From: Bacteroides sp. M10
GTDB lineage: Bacteria > Bacteroidota > Bacteroidia > Bacteroidales > Bacteroidaceae
Length of the DNA stretch: 64,000 nucleotides
Direction of reading: 5' to 3'
NCBI RefSeq assembly: GCF_014334015.1
Contig: NZ_CP060488.1
Location: 2,500,501-2,564,500 of the forward strand
A program made the translations under genes and the position numbers. The notes beneath the pieces were generated by a model, which was not told the DNA's origin, did no database searches, and saw only the letters and a list, made by a program, of their open reading frames with translations. The number at the start of each line of letters is the position of its first letter. Within the stretch, counting starts at the first letter, position 1. Positions 23,818 through 32,907 of the stretch are shown piece by piece.

Positions 23818-24891
23818 ATGATAGAGGAAGAACTTCCGGATGAACTGGAGAATGATTTGGATGATATAGAACCTGTCGGTGACGAATCCCAGCTTTACGA
23901 ACACTTCCGCGTGGTTGTAGACAAGGGACAGGCGATGGTCAGAGTCGACAAATATCTGTTCGAACGTATTGTCAATGCTTCGCGCAACCGTATTCAGAAG
24001 GCTGCCGAAGACGGATTCGTTATGGCCAATGGCAAACCGGTGAAGAGTAGCTACAAAGTGAAACCGCTGGATGTCATTACGGTGATGATGGACCGTCCCC
24101 GTTATGAAAATGAAATTATTCCTGAAAATATTCCCCTTACTATCGTTTATGAAGACCCTTATCTGATGGTTGTGAATAAACCGGCGGGATTGGTCGTGCA
24201 TCCGGGACACGGAAACTATCACGGCACGCTGGTCAATGCGCTGGCCTGGCACATGAAGGATATACCGGATTATGATGCCAATGACCCGCACGTGGGACTT
24301 GTTCATCGCATCGATAAAGATACTTCAGGCTTACTGGTGATTGCCAAGACACCGGATGCCAAAACAAATCTGGGAATTCAATTTTTTAATAAGACTACCA
24401 AACGCAAATATCGTGCTTTGGTGTGGGGTGTTGTGGAACAGGATGAAGGAACGATTGTCGGTAATATTGCCCGTAATCCGAGAGACCGGATGCAAATGGC
24501 GGTGATGTCCGATCCGACAGTGGGCAAACATGCCGTTACACACTACCGCGTACTGGAAAGACTGGGATACGTAACCCTTGTGGAATGTATACTTGAGACA
24601 GGACGTACTCATCAGATTCGTGTCCACATGAAACATATCGGTCATGTGTTGTTCAATGACGAACGCTATGGCGGTCATGAGATACTGAAAGGAACCCATT
24701 TTAGTAAATACAAACAGTTTGTAAATAATTGCTTTGACACTTGTCCCCGACAGGCTTTGCATGCTATGACGTTGGGGTTTGTGCATCCCGTCACAGGTGA
24801 AGAGATGTATTTTACTTCCGAACTTCCGGATGACATGACCCGGCTTATCGAGAAGTGGAGAGGCTATATAAGTAATAGAGAATTAGAATGA
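23818..24891 (+). CDS. RluD-family 23S rRNA pseudouridine synthase
   Basis: The 357-residue protein has an N-terminal acidic leader, an S4 RNA-binding domain (about 41-90) and the RluA/RluD catalytic domain with HRIDKDTSG (catalytic D166). RluD isomerises uridines in helix 69 of 23S rRNA; other RluA-family targets are possible. The stop overlaps the ddl start by four bases (ATGA), so translation is probably coupled. Confidence 0.92.
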   Translation: MIEEELPDELENDLDDIEPVGDESQLYEHFRVVVDKGQAMVRVDKYLFERIVNASRNRIQKAAEDGFVMANGKPVKSSYKVKPLDVITVMMDRPRYENEIIPENIPLTIVYEDPYLMVVNKPAGLVVHPGHGNYHGTLVNALAWHMKDIPDYDANDPHVGLVHRIDKDTSGLLVIAKTPDAKTNLGIQFFNKTTKRKYRALVWGVVEQDEGTIVGNIARNPRDRMQMAVMSDPTVGKHAVTHYRVLERLGYVTLVECILETGRTHQIRVHMKHIGHVLFNDERYGGHEILKGTHFSKYKQFVNNCFDTCPRQALHAMTLGFVHPVTGEEMYFTSELPDDMTRLIEKWRGYISNRELE

Positions 24892-25862
24892 AACGCAACA
24901 TCGCTATCGTAGCAGGAGGAGATACCTCTGAAATCGTAGTTTCCCTGCGTAGCGCACAGGGTATTTATTCCTTTATTGATAAGGAAAAGTATAATTTGTA
25001 TATCGTGGAGATGGAAGGCCGTCGCTGGGAAGTACAATTACCGGACGGAAACAAAGTGCCGGTGGATAGAAACGACTTTAGTTTTACGAACGGAACGGAA
25101 AAGGTTGTGTTCGACTTTGCTTATATCACCATCCACGGTACGCCGGGTGAGGATGGCAGGCTGCAAGGCTATTTTGATATGATGCGTATTCCGTATTCCT
25201 GTTGTGGAGTGTTGGCGGCTGCCATTACTTATGACAAGTTTACCTGCAATCAATATCTGAAGGCTTTTGGAGTGCGCATTGCCGAATCATTGTTGTTGCG
25301 CCGGGGACAATCGGTTTCTGACGAGGAAGTAGTGGAAAAGATTGGCCTGCCTTGTTTTATCAAGCCTAGTCTGGGAGGTTCGAGTTTCGGAGTTACGAAA
25401 GTGAAGACAAAAGAACAAATACAACCGGCCATTGTTAAAGCTTTCGGAGAAGCGGAAGAGGTGATTGTTGAAGCGTTTATGGACGGAACGGAACTGACTT
25501 GCGGCTGTTATAAGACAAAAGAGAAGTCGGTCATCTTTCCACCTACGGAAGTAGTGACGCACAATGAGTTCTTTGATTATGATGCTAAATATAATGGACA
25601 GGTAGATGAAATCACTCCTGCGCGTATTTCGGATGAATTGACCAAACGCGTACAGATGCTGACTTCAGCTATCTATGATATATTAGGTTGTTCCGGCATT
25701 ATCCGTGTAGATTACATTATAACTGCCGGTGAAAAACTGAATCTTCTCGAAGTCAACACTACTCCGGGAATGACTACTACCAGTTTTATTCCCCAGCAAG
25801 TGCGTGCAGCCGGACTGGATATAAAGGATGTGATGACTGATATTATTGAAAACAAGTTTTAA
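24888..25862 (+). CDS. ddl: D-alanine--D-alanine ligase
   Basis: The 324-residue cytosolic ATP-grasp enzyme starts MKRNIAIVAGGDTSE. Visible landmarks are TIHGTPGEDGRLQGY, PCFIKPSLGGSSFGVTKV, EAFMDGTELTCG and the C-terminal LLEVNTTPGMT. It joins two D-Ala residues for peptidoglycan precursors. It overlaps the preceding gene by 4 nt and forms a unit with the PASTA protein and pseudouridine synthase. A heptad repeat begins in its stop codon. Confidence 0.97.
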   Translation: MKRNIAIVAGGDTSEIVVSLRSAQGIYSFIDKEKYNLYIVEMEGRRWEVQLPDGNKVPVDRNDFSFTNGTEKVVFDFAYITIHGTPGEDGRLQGYFDMMRIPYSCCGVLAAAITYDKFTCNQYLKAFGVRIAESLLLRRGQSVSDEEVVEKIGLPCFIKPSLGGSSFGVTKVKTKEQIQPAIVKAFGEAEEVIVEAFMDGTELTCGCYKTKEKSVIFPPTEVVTHNEFFDYDAKYNGQVDEITPARISDELTKRVQMLTSAIYDILGCSGIIRVDYIITAGEKLNLLEVNTTPGMTTTSFIPQQVRAAGLDIKDVMTDIIENKF

Positions 25863-25965
25863 GTATTAAGTATCAAGTATAAAGTATTAACCATGCGGTT
25901 TGTACGCAGTCTAATACTTTATACTTATTACTTAATACTTGAGCACATAATACTTGAGACTTATG
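25861..25965 (+). repeat. Inverted heptad-repeat island between ddl and the acyltransferase gene
   Basis: The left arm has four exact-period 7-mers, AAGTAT followed by T, C, A or T (25861-25888), then AACC. The right arm has ACTTTAT, ACTTATT, ACTTAAT, ACTTGAG (25916-25943), an 8-nt break, then ACTTGAG and ACTTATG, whose last three bases are the start codon of the next gene. The arms are complementary and could fold into a long hairpin. Confidence 0.85.
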
Positions 25966-27111
25966 GATCTGACAGAGTTTAATGAAATTCGTCCTTACAA
26001 TGATGAGGAACTTCCTCAAATCTTTGAGGAACTGATTGCCGATCCGGCTTTTCAGAAAGCTGCTACCGGTGCTATACCGAACGTTCCATTTGAACTTCTG
26101 GCGCAAAAAATGCGTGCCTGTAAGACTAAGCTTGATTTTCAGGAGGCATTTTGCTATGGCATTTTGTGGAAGATAGCGGCAGATCATACTGCCGGACTGA
26201 CACTGGATCATACCGCCATACCGGATAAAAGCAAAGCTTATACGTATATATCGAATCATAGAGATATTATTCTTGATTCGGGCTTTCTCTCTATTTTATT
26301 GATTGACCAGGGAATGGATACGGTAGAAATTGCGATTGGCGACAATTTGCTTATTTATCCCTGGATTAAGAAACTGGTGCGTGTCAATAAATCATTTATT
26401 GTACAGCGGGCGTTGACCATGCGGCAAATGTTGGAATCTTCAGCGCGTATGTCCCGTTATATGCATTACACCATTTCAGAGAAGAATCAGTCTATTTGGA
26501 TTGCGCAGCGTGAAGGACGTGCAAAAGATTCGAATGACCGTACACAAGACAGTGTATTGAAAATGTTGGCAATGGGAGGTGAAGGCGATTTGATAGACCG
26601 CCTGATGGAAATGAATATTGCTCCGCTTGCTATTTCATACGAATATGATCCGTGTGATTTTCTGAAAGCGCAAGAGTTTCAGCTGAAGAGAGACATCGAA
26701 GGATATAAAAAGACGACACAGGACGATTTGATTAATATGCAGACAGGTCTTTTCGGATATAAAGGCAGGGTACATTTTCAGGTTGCTTCTTGTTTGAATG
26801 ATGACTTGCAAGGCTTGGACCGTTCGTTGCCGAAACCGGATTTGTTTTCCCGTATTTCTGCCTGTCTTGATCGCCGCATTCATCGTAATTACCGGATATA
26901 TCCGGGAAATTATGTGGCGTATGATTGGCTGAATGGCACAACGGAATTCGCGTCCAATTACACGGAAGAAGAGAAACTGCAGTTTATGAACTATATTGAA
27001 CAACAATTGGCAAAGATCAAGATTCAGAATAAGGATGAAGACTTTTTGCGTGAGAAGTTGTTATTAATGTATTCCAATCCGTTAGTTAATTATTTAGCAG
27101 CTTGCCGATGA
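25963..27111 (+). CDS. Glycerol-phosphate acyltransferase-like protein (PlsB/PlsC superfamily)
   Basis: The 382-residue protein resembles lysophosphatidate or glycerol-3-phosphate acyltransferases: ISNHRDIILD (H99) for motif I, WIAQREGRAKD for motif III and APLAISYEYDP for motif IV. The usual H-x4-D is here H99-R-D-I-I-L-D105 (H-x5-D), so the catalytic pair is atypical. There is no clear membrane helix. The role would be acyl transfer in phospholipid or lipid A-type synthesis. The ATG at 25963 is preferred to an in-frame TTG at 25954. It overlaps the next gene by 4 nt. Confidence 0.8.
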   Translation: MDLTEFNEIRPYNDEELPQIFEELIADPAFQKAATGAIPNVPFELLAQKMRACKTKLDFQEAFCYGILWKIAADHTAGLTLDHTAIPDKSKAYTYISNHRDIILDSGFLSILLIDQGMDTVEIAIGDNLLIYPWIKKLVRVNKSFIVQRALTMRQMLESSARMSRYMHYTISEKNQSIWIAQREGRAKDSNDRTQDSVLKMLAMGGEGDLIDRLMEMNIAPLAISYEYDPCDFLKAQEFQLKRDIEGYKKTTQDDLINMQTGLFGYKGRVHFQVASCLNDDLQGLDRSLPKPDLFSRISACLDRRIHRNYRIYPGNYVAYDWLNGTTEFASNYTEEEKLQFMNYIEQQLAKIKIQNKDEDFLREKLLLMYSNPLVNYLAACR

Positions 27112-27806
27112 AAAGAAGAAAATTACATGTTGTTTGGTTGTGGGGATTGCTTTTCCTGATGACTGCCTGTGGAGATGATGACTATTATTATCCTTCGGTG
27201 AAACTGGAATTTGTGACTGTAGAGGCCGGAGAAGACGGTCGCATACAAACGCTTATTCCTGATAAGGGAGAAGTCTTGACAGTTTCGGAAGACCGTACGG
27301 GTTCTACTATCTCTCCAAACACTTCCCGACGTGTAATGAGTAACTATGAGGTGCTTTCCGGTGAGAACACCGCTACTATATATTCTTTGCAATCGCTCAT
27401 AACGCCGGTACCTAAACCGGAAGATGATCCGGTTTACAAGGACGGTATAAAGCTGGATCCGGTAGAGATGGTCAGTATCTGGCTCGGAAGGGATTATCTG
27501 AATATGATTTTGAATCTTAAGGTCAGTACGGGCAAGGGACATGTTTTCGGTATAGTGGAAGATGTGTCCGAACTTAAAACAAATGGCATTGTGAATATGT
27601 TGTTATACCATGATGCGAACAGTGATGGAGAATACTATAATCGGCGTGCTTACATTTCTGTTCCTTTGGCGCAATATATAGATGAGGAGCATCCGGGTCG
27701 GACGATAAAGATTAAATTTAAATATTATACATACGATAAGGATGGCTCTACGATAGATGATAAGTACTGTGATCCCGGGTTTGACTATACTCCGGGACAG
27801 AATTGA
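27108..27806 (+). CDS. NigD-like lipoprotein
   Basis: The 232-residue lipoprotein (lipobox LMTAC) resembles the NigD family of Bacteroides: an N-terminal OB-like part and a C-terminal beta domain with YYNRRAYISVPL and IKIKFKYYTYDKDG. NigD proteins were first noted beside bacteriocin genes but are common surface or periplasmic lipoproteins of unknown role. The start overlaps the acyltransferase stop (ATGA). Confidence 0.75.
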   Translation: MKRRKLHVVWLWGLLFLMTACGDDDYYYPSVKLEFVTVEAGEDGRIQTLIPDKGEVLTVSEDRTGSTISPNTSRRVMSNYEVLSGENTATIYSLQSLITPVPKPEDDPVYKDGIKLDPVEMVSIWLGRDYLNMILNLKVSTGKGHVFGIVEDVSELKTNGIVNMLLYHDANSDGEYYNRRAYISVPLAQYIDEEHPGRTIKIKFKYYTYDKDGSTIDDKYCDPGFDYTPGQN

Positions 27807-27820
27807 ATAATGGAGTGTAT

Positions 27821-28213
27821 ATGTTTAAATTGAATCAATTAATCGTGGGAATATTTTTATTTCTCTCTTCCCTTTTCTCTTGTCAGCAGAAGGGTGATTT
27901 TCAATCAATGAATGTAGAGGAGTTTGACTCTCTTATTCAGAATGAGGATATACAACGTCTGGATGTTCGTACGCTTGCGGAATATTCGGAGGGGCATATC
28001 ACGAAGACGATCAACATCAATGTGATGGATGACTCTTTTGTTTCAATGGCTGATTCATTGTTACGAAAAGATAAACCGGTGGCTGTATATTGTCGTAGTG
28101 GAAAACGAAGCAAGAAGGCTGCGGCAATTTTGAGCGAGAAAGGCTATAAAGTCTTTGAGCTTGATAAAGGGTTTAATTCCTGGCAAGAAGCTGATAAAGA
28201 AATAGAGAAATAA
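27821..28213 (+). CDS. Rhodanese-like lipoprotein
   Basis: Starting at MFKLNQL gives 130 residues with a lipoprotein signal (SLFSC). A single rhodanese domain follows with LDVRTLAEYSEGHI and the active-site loop YCRSGKRSKKA (catalytic Cys). It would carry sulfur or act as a thiol redox protein in the periplasm. It lies 15 nt after the NigD-like gene and ends inside a terminator shared with the convergent argF' gene. Confidence 0.88.
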   Translation: MFKLNQLIVGIFLFLSSLFSCQQKGDFQSMNVEEFDSLIQNEDIQRLDVRTLAEYSEGHITKTININVMDDSFVSMADSLLRKDKPVAVYCRSGKRSKKAAAILSEKGYKVFELDKGFNSWQEADKEIEK

Positions 28214-28240
28214 AGTGCTGATTTATCAGCACTTTATTTC
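28211..28240. terminator. Bidirectional terminator between rhodanese gene and argF'
   Basis: A perfect 11-bp stem (TAAAGTGCTGA / TCAGCACTTTA) with a 4-nt loop includes the rhodanese stop codon. A T-rich stretch follows on the plus strand, and convergent argF' ends 12 nt away. Confidence 0.85.
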
Positions 28241-28247
28241 TTTTTGG

Positions 28248-29204
28248 TTATTTCAGTCCTTCCAATAATCTTTTCAGAACGACAGTAGCCGAGATTTCAC
28301 GGTTGGCAGCTTCCGGAATCACAATAGATTGCGGACTTTCAATGACATCGTCTGTCACAATCATATTTCTACGAACCGGAAGACAATGCATGAAATAAGC
28401 ATTGTTGGTAACTGCCATTTGGCGGTCGCTGACAGTCCAATCACGATCTTTGCTTAATATCTGTCCATAGTTGTCGCCAGAATAAGCAGCCCAGTTCTTG
28501 GCATATATGAAATCGGCTCCTTCGAAAGCCTTCATCTGGTCATATTCTACTTTTGCGTTACCTACGAATTGCGGATCAAGCTCATAACCTTCGGGATGAG
28601 TGATAACAAATTCGTAATCCGTTGCATTCATCCATTCGGCAAAGGAATTAGGGACAGCCTGTGGCAATGGACGTGGATGCGGAGCCCAGGTCATAACCAC
28701 TTTGGGACGTGCTGTTTTTTTGTATTCCTCGATGGTAATCAGGTCAGCAAAGCTCTGCAATGGGTGACGTGTTGCCGCTTCCATCGAAAAAACGGGACGT
28801 CCGGAGTATTGGATGAATTGATTAATAATAGTTTCTTGATAGTCGAAGTCACGGTTTTCAAAACGGGCAAAAGAGCGTACTCCAATGATATCACAATAAC
28901 ATCCCATAACCGGAATGGCTTCTAATATATGTTCCGGTTTATCACCATCCATGATTACGCCACGTTCAGTTTCCAATTTCCATGCACCTTGATTGATATC
29001 CAGTACCATTACATTCATTCCCAAATTGATGGCAGCTTTCTGTGTGCTAAGGCGGGTACGTAAACTAGAGTTGAAGAAGATCATCATTAAAGTCTTGTTT
29101 CGTCCCAGTTCTACATATTTGAAACGCTCTTTCTTAATTTCGAATGCTTCTGCAAGGGCTGATTTTAAATCGCCAATGTCCTGTACGCAAGTAAATTTTT
29201 TCAT
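28248..29204 (-). CDS. argF': N-succinylornithine carbamoyltransferase
   Basis: The 318-residue protein is in the transcarbamylase family: FNSSLRTRLSTQKA for the carbamoyl-phosphate site (STRTR-like, altered), ATRHPLQSFADL, and HCLPVRRNMIV. It belongs to the N-acylornithine group. Residue 90 is proline (DGDKPEH), the residue reported in B. fragilis to select succinylornithine over acetylornithine. Bacteroides makes arginine through succinylated intermediates. It is the third gene of a proB-proA-argF' unit, 33 nt after proA. Confidence 0.95.
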   Translation of the reverse strand: MKKFTCVQDIGDLKSALAEAFEIKKERFKYVELGRNKTLMMIFFNSSLRTRLSTQKAAINLGMNVMVLDINQGAWKLETERGVIMDGDKPEHILEAIPVMGCYCDIIGVRSFARFENRDFDYQETIINQFIQYSGRPVFSMEAATRHPLQSFADLITIEEYKKTARPKVVMTWAPHPRPLPQAVPNSFAEWMNATDYEFVITHPEGYELDPQFVGNAKVEYDQMKAFEGADFIYAKNWAAYSGDNYGQILSKDRDWTVSDRQMAVTNNAYFMHCLPVRRNMIVTDDVIESPQSIVIPEAANREISATVVLKRLLEGLK

Positions 29205-29218
29205 ATCATTTATTTTTT

Positions 29219-29246
29219 AATTCTCAATTCTCAATTTTCAACTTCT
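29219..29246 (+). repeat. Heptad tandem repeat between proA and argF'
   Basis: AATTCTC, AATTCTC, AATTTTC and AACTTCT follow with a strict 7-bp period. They fill the short proA-argF' gap and run into the end of proA, whose stop is at 29238-29240. Confidence 0.8.
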
Positions 29247-30494
29247 TCTCGTTTGTCCATCTCCTTCAATGACCCATTTGTAAGAAGTGATTTCCTCCAG
29301 TCCCATCGGACCGCGTGCGTGTAGCTTTTGCGTGCTGATGCCGATTTCGGCTCCTAATCCGAATTGTGCCCCGTCAGTGAAAGCGGTAGACACATTGGTG
29401 TATACGCAAGCTGCGTCCACGATTCTGGTGAATAAGGCTGCACGTTCCCCGTTCTCGGTAACAATACACTCGCTATGTTTAGAACTGTTTTCCTGAATAT
29501 GTCCTAAGGCATCTTCGAAGCTCTTTACAGTCTTGACAGCCATTTTATAATCCAGAAACTCCGTGCCGAAGCTTTCTGCTTTTGCATGTTCCAGGAGCTC
29601 GGCAGGATAGTGCCCTTCCAATGCCTGGTAAGCTTGCGGATCAGCATAAATAATGACATTACTGTCTTTTAGTTGCTCGCAAAGCAGAGGGAGGTCGGCC
29701 AATCTCTTCTCATGTATAATGGTGCAGTCCAATGCATTACATACGCTAACTCTACGTGTCTTGGCATTATGAATAATGTTTGCTCCCTTGTTTGTATCCC
29801 CAAATTCATCAAAGTAAGTGTGACAGATGCCCGCCCCTGTTTCAATGACAGGAATCCTTGCATTCTCGCGTACGAAATGAATAAGACTGCTGCTGCCTCT
29901 GGGGATAATCAAGTCTACGTAGCCCACAGCATTCAGTAATGCTGCCGTAGCCTCTCTATCAGCCGGAAGTAATTCTACAATGTGCGGATTGATTTTGAAC
30001 TTCTTCAATACTTTGTGAATCACATTGATAATGGCCCGGTTGGAACAATCGGCGTCACTTCCTCCTTTCAATATGCAGGCATTTCCGCTCTTCAGACAAA
30101 GGGAGAAAACATCAAAGCTAACATTAGGGCGCGCTTCATAAATGATTCCTATGACTCCGAAAGGAACACTGACTTTCGTCAGCTTCATCCCATTGGGACG
30201 AACACTCTCTTTCAACACTTTACCCAAAGGAGAGGGGAGTGTTGCTACATTGCGTGTATCTGCAGCAATACCTTTCAAACGTTCTTCCGTCAGTTTCAAC
30301 CGATCGTACTTCGGATCATTTTTGTCCATCCGTGTGAGGTCTTTTTCGTTCTCTGAAAGAATGAAAGGTGTTTCTGCAATTGCTGCGTCAGCTACTGCAT
30401 TTAAAATCTGATTGATGACATCATCATTCAGCAGGGCTAATTCCCGACTTGCTACTTGTACAGCGGCAAAGGTCTCGTTTAAATTTGTAGTCAT
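29238..30494 (-). CDS. proA: Gamma-glutamyl phosphate reductase
   Basis: The 418-residue enzyme of the aldehyde dehydrogenase superfamily reduces gamma-glutamyl phosphate to glutamate semialdehyde with NADPH in proline synthesis. Landmarks are [37 protein letters not shown] and a catalytic cysteine in SVCNALDC. It follows proB by 76 nt, with its own possible -7 box (TATATTTG, 30532-30539 on the minus strand). Confidence 0.97.
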   Translation of the reverse strand: MTTNLNETFAAVQVASRELALLNDDVINQILNAVADAAIAETPFILSENEKDLTRMDKNDPKYDRLKLTEERLKGIAADTRNVATLPSPLGKVLKESVRPNGMKLTKVSVPFGVIGIIYEARPNVSFDVFSLCLKSGNACILKGGSDADCSNRAIINVIHKVLKKFKINPHIVELLPADREATAALLNAVGYVDLIIPRGSSSLIHFVRENARIPVIETGAGICHTYFDEFGDTNKGANIIHNAKTRRVSVCNALDCTIIHEKRLADLPLLCEQLKDSNVIIYADPQAYQALEGHYPAELLEHAKAESFGTEFLDYKMAVKTVKSFEDALGHIQENSSKHSECIVTENGERAALFTRIVDAACVYTNVSTAFTDGAQFGLGAEIGISTQKLHARGPMGLEEITSYKWVIEGDGQTRRS

Positions 30495-30570
30495 TTTCTC
30501 CTTTTTGTATTAAATGGAAAGATAAACTATGCAAATATAGTAAATAGAAAATAAAACTCTCTATTGATGA

Positions 30571-31653
30571 TTATTCAATGTATAGATAGTCATAGTGTAC
30601 TACCGGTTTCTTTCCATGCTTGCCAATCGCTTCTTGTACCTGTTTCGAATCACAGTTCACTTTTCCGACGCCGATTTGGTTTCCTTGAAAATCCATGATA
30701 CGTACAATGTCGTCTTTCTCAAATTCACCTTCAATGTGCGTGATTCCGATCGGGAGGATACTGACAGCTTTTTCAGAGTTTAGAACTTCTGTAGCGCATT
30801 CATTGATGTGAATTTCCCCTTTGGCAAAACCTTCGCTATGGGCGATCCATTTTTTGATGCTGGATACCGGTTCGTCTGATGGTATAAAACGTGTACAAAG
30901 ACTTTCTTCTGGATGCTGTAACAAATCTACGAGAATATTATCTCGCTTCCCGTTGGCAATAATCACTGTAATTCCTTCATCAGCAACTTTGCGGGCAATA
31001 TTGGTTTTCGTCAACATCCCGCCTCGTCCGAAACTGGACTTAGTTGTCTGAATATAGTTGGATAAGTCTTTGCCGTGACCGATCTTCCGGATAACAGAAG
31101 AGTTTGGATCGGAAGGAGAACCATCGTAAATCCCGTCAATATTACTTAGGATGATGAGTGCCTGCGTATCCATCATGGAAGCGATGAGTCCGGACAATTC
31201 ATCATTATCGGTGAACATCAGCTCGCTGACGGAAATCGTATCGTTTTCGTTGACAATAGGAATGACATTATTTTCAAGCATTACCGTCATGCAATTTTTC
31301 TGATTCAGATAATGGCGGCGAGTGCCAAAACTTTCCTTTGTTGTCAGTACCTGGCCGACAGGGATATTGTGCTCACGGAAAAGTTCGTAGTAACGGTTGA
31401 TTAGTTTGGCCTGACCCACAGCAGAAAACAATTGGCGCTGATCTACACTATCGAGTTTTTTCTGCGGATGCACTTCACTGCGTCCGGAAGCAACAGCTCC
31501 CGAAGAAATCAAAATGATTTCTACCCCGGACTTGTGTAATTCCGCTATTTGGTCAACAAGTGCCGACATACGGGTAACGTCTAGCGTTCCGTCGCGGCGC
31601 GTCAATACATTGCTTCCTACTTTTACTGCGATTCGTGTAAATTCCTGTTTCAT
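30571..31653 (-). CDS. proB: Glutamate 5-kinase
   Basis: The 360-residue protein joins an amino acid kinase domain (RIAVKVGSNVLTRRDG-type start, LISSGAVASGR, NENDTIS, GGMLTKTNIARK) to a C-terminal PUA domain (about 275-355). It phosphorylates glutamate at the first step of proline synthesis and is normally inhibited by proline. It leads the proB-proA-argF' unit and is divergent from an aminotransferase gene. A TATATTTG box lies at 31676-31683 (minus). Confidence 0.96.
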   Translation of the reverse strand: MKQEFTRIAVKVGSNVLTRRDGTLDVTRMSALVDQIAELHKSGVEIILISSGAVASGRSEVHPQKKLDSVDQRQLFSAVGQAKLINRYYELFREHNIPVGQVLTTKESFGTRRHYLNQKNCMTVMLENNVIPIVNENDTISVSELMFTDNDELSGLIASMMDTQALIILSNIDGIYDGSPSDPNSSVIRKIGHGKDLSNYIQTTKSSFGRGGMLTKTNIARKVADEGITVIIANGKRDNILVDLLQHPEESLCTRFIPSDEPVSSIKKWIAHSEGFAKGEIHINECATEVLNSEKAVSILPIGITHIEGEFEKDDIVRIMDFQGNQIGVGKVNCDSKQVQEAIGKHGKKPVVHYDYLYIE

Positions 31654-31675
31654 CCTTACTAACGATTTGAAAGCA

Positions 31676-31683
31676 CAAATATA
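31676..31683 (-). promoter_or_regulatory. proB -7 box (TATATTTG)
   Basis: Minus-strand TATATTTG lies 22 nt before the proB ATG, in the 105-nt divergent gap with the aminotransferase gene. Confidence 0.65.
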
Positions 31684-31726
31684 GAGCTTTTTGCCGATAT
31701 GTTACCAAAACAGGCTAAAAAGAATT

Positions 31727-31734
31727 ATCTTTGC
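31727..31734 (+). promoter_or_regulatory. -7 box (TATCTTTG) for the aminotransferase gene
   Basis: TATCTTTG lies 24 nt before the ATG at 31759. Confidence 0.65.
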
Positions 31735-31758
31735 AGCCAGATAGAGAAAAGATAAACA

Positions 31759-32907
31759 ATGAAACATACAAATCCACAAGTAGAACAGATGACCTCCTTC
31801 ATCGTAATGGATGTGTTGGAGAGGGCAAACGAATTACAGAAACAAGGTGTTGATATTATTCATTTGGAAGTTGGTGAACCCGATTTTGATGTGCCGTCTT
31901 GTGCGTCGGAAGCAGCAAAAGCGGCTTATGATCGTCATCTTACTCACTATACACATTCTTTGGGAGACCCGGAACTCCGGCGGGAAATTGCTGCTTTTTA
32001 TCTACGGGAATATGGAGTGACGGTAGATCCGGATTGCATTGTGGTGACTTCCGGCTCTTCTCCATCCATTCTTCTTGCGTTGATGTTGCTCTGTAATACG
32101 GATAGTGAAGTGATTCTTTCCAATCCGGGATACGCTTGTTACCGTAATTTTGTGTTGGCTGCCCAGGCTAAACCCGTTTTGGTTCCTTTGTCTAAAGAAT
32201 ATCTGCAATACGACATAGAAGCTATTCGTAAATGTGTGAATCCACATACAGCGGCTATCTTTATCAATTCTCCGATGAATCCGACTGGAATGTTGCTGGA
32301 TGAAAAATTTTTGAGAGAAGTGGCAGCACTGGGAGTTCCTGTTATTTCAGATGAGATTTATCATGGACTTGTCTATGAAGGACGTGCGCACAGCATTCTT
32401 GAATATACCGATCAGGCTTTTGTCCTGAACGGATTTTCTAAACGTTTTGCGATGACAGGTCTTCGGCTGGGTTATTTGATTGCACCTAAATCTTGTATGC
32501 GTTCTTTGCAGAAGTTGCAGCAAAATCTATTTATTTGTGCGTCCAGCGTTGCCCAACAGGCTGGGATTGCTGCATTGCGGCAGGCTGATTCGGATGTGGA
32601 ACGGATGAAACAGATTTATGATGAGCGTCGCCGGTACATGATTACTCGTCTTCGGGAAATGGGGTTTGAGATTAAAGTAGAACCTCAAGGAGCATTTTAC
32701 ATTTTTGCCAACGCACGTAAATTTACAACCGACTCTTATCGCTTTGCATTCGATGTACTCGAACATGCGCATGTCGGCATTACTCCCGGGGTGGACTTTG
32801 GTACGGGAGGTGAAGGATATGTACGCTTCTCCTATGCAAACTCATTGGAGAATATCAAAGAAGGACTGGACCGTATCAATCGCTACCTTTCTCGTCCCGA
32901 CTTCTGA
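31759..32907 (+). CDS. Class I/II PLP-dependent aminotransferase
   Basis: The 382-residue fold-type I aminotransferase has VGEPDFDVP near residue 38, SPMNPTGMLL (171-180), ISDEIYHGL (D198, Y201) and the PLP lysine in GFSKRFAMTGLRLGY (K228). The group includes aspartate and alanine aminotransferases; the donor and acceptor cannot be assigned. It stands opposite proB, and its 3' end overlaps the convergent DUF2007 gene by 32 bp. Confidence 0.9.
   Translation: MKHTNPQVEQMTSFIVMDVLERANELQKQGVDIIHLEVGEPDFDVPSCASEAAKAAYDRHLTHYTHSLGDPELRREIAAFYLREYGVTVDPDCIVVTSGSSPSILLALMLLCNTDSEVILSNPGYACYRNFVLAAQAKPVLVPLSKEYLQYDIEAIRKCVNPHTAAIFINSPMNPTGMLLDEKFLREVAALGVPVISDEIYHGLVYEGRAHSILEYTDQAFVLNGFSKRFAMTGLRLGYLIAPKSCMRSLQKLQQNLFICASSVAQQAGIAALRQADSDVERMKQIYDERRRYMITRLREMGFEIKVEPQGAFYIFANARKFTTDSYRFAFDVLEHAHVGITPGVDFGTGGEGYVRFSYANSLENIKEGLDRINRYLSRPDF

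Noticed and set aside
25861..25965. CRISPR array
   Set aside because: Repeat units are only 7 bp without spacers, and no cas genes are in the window.
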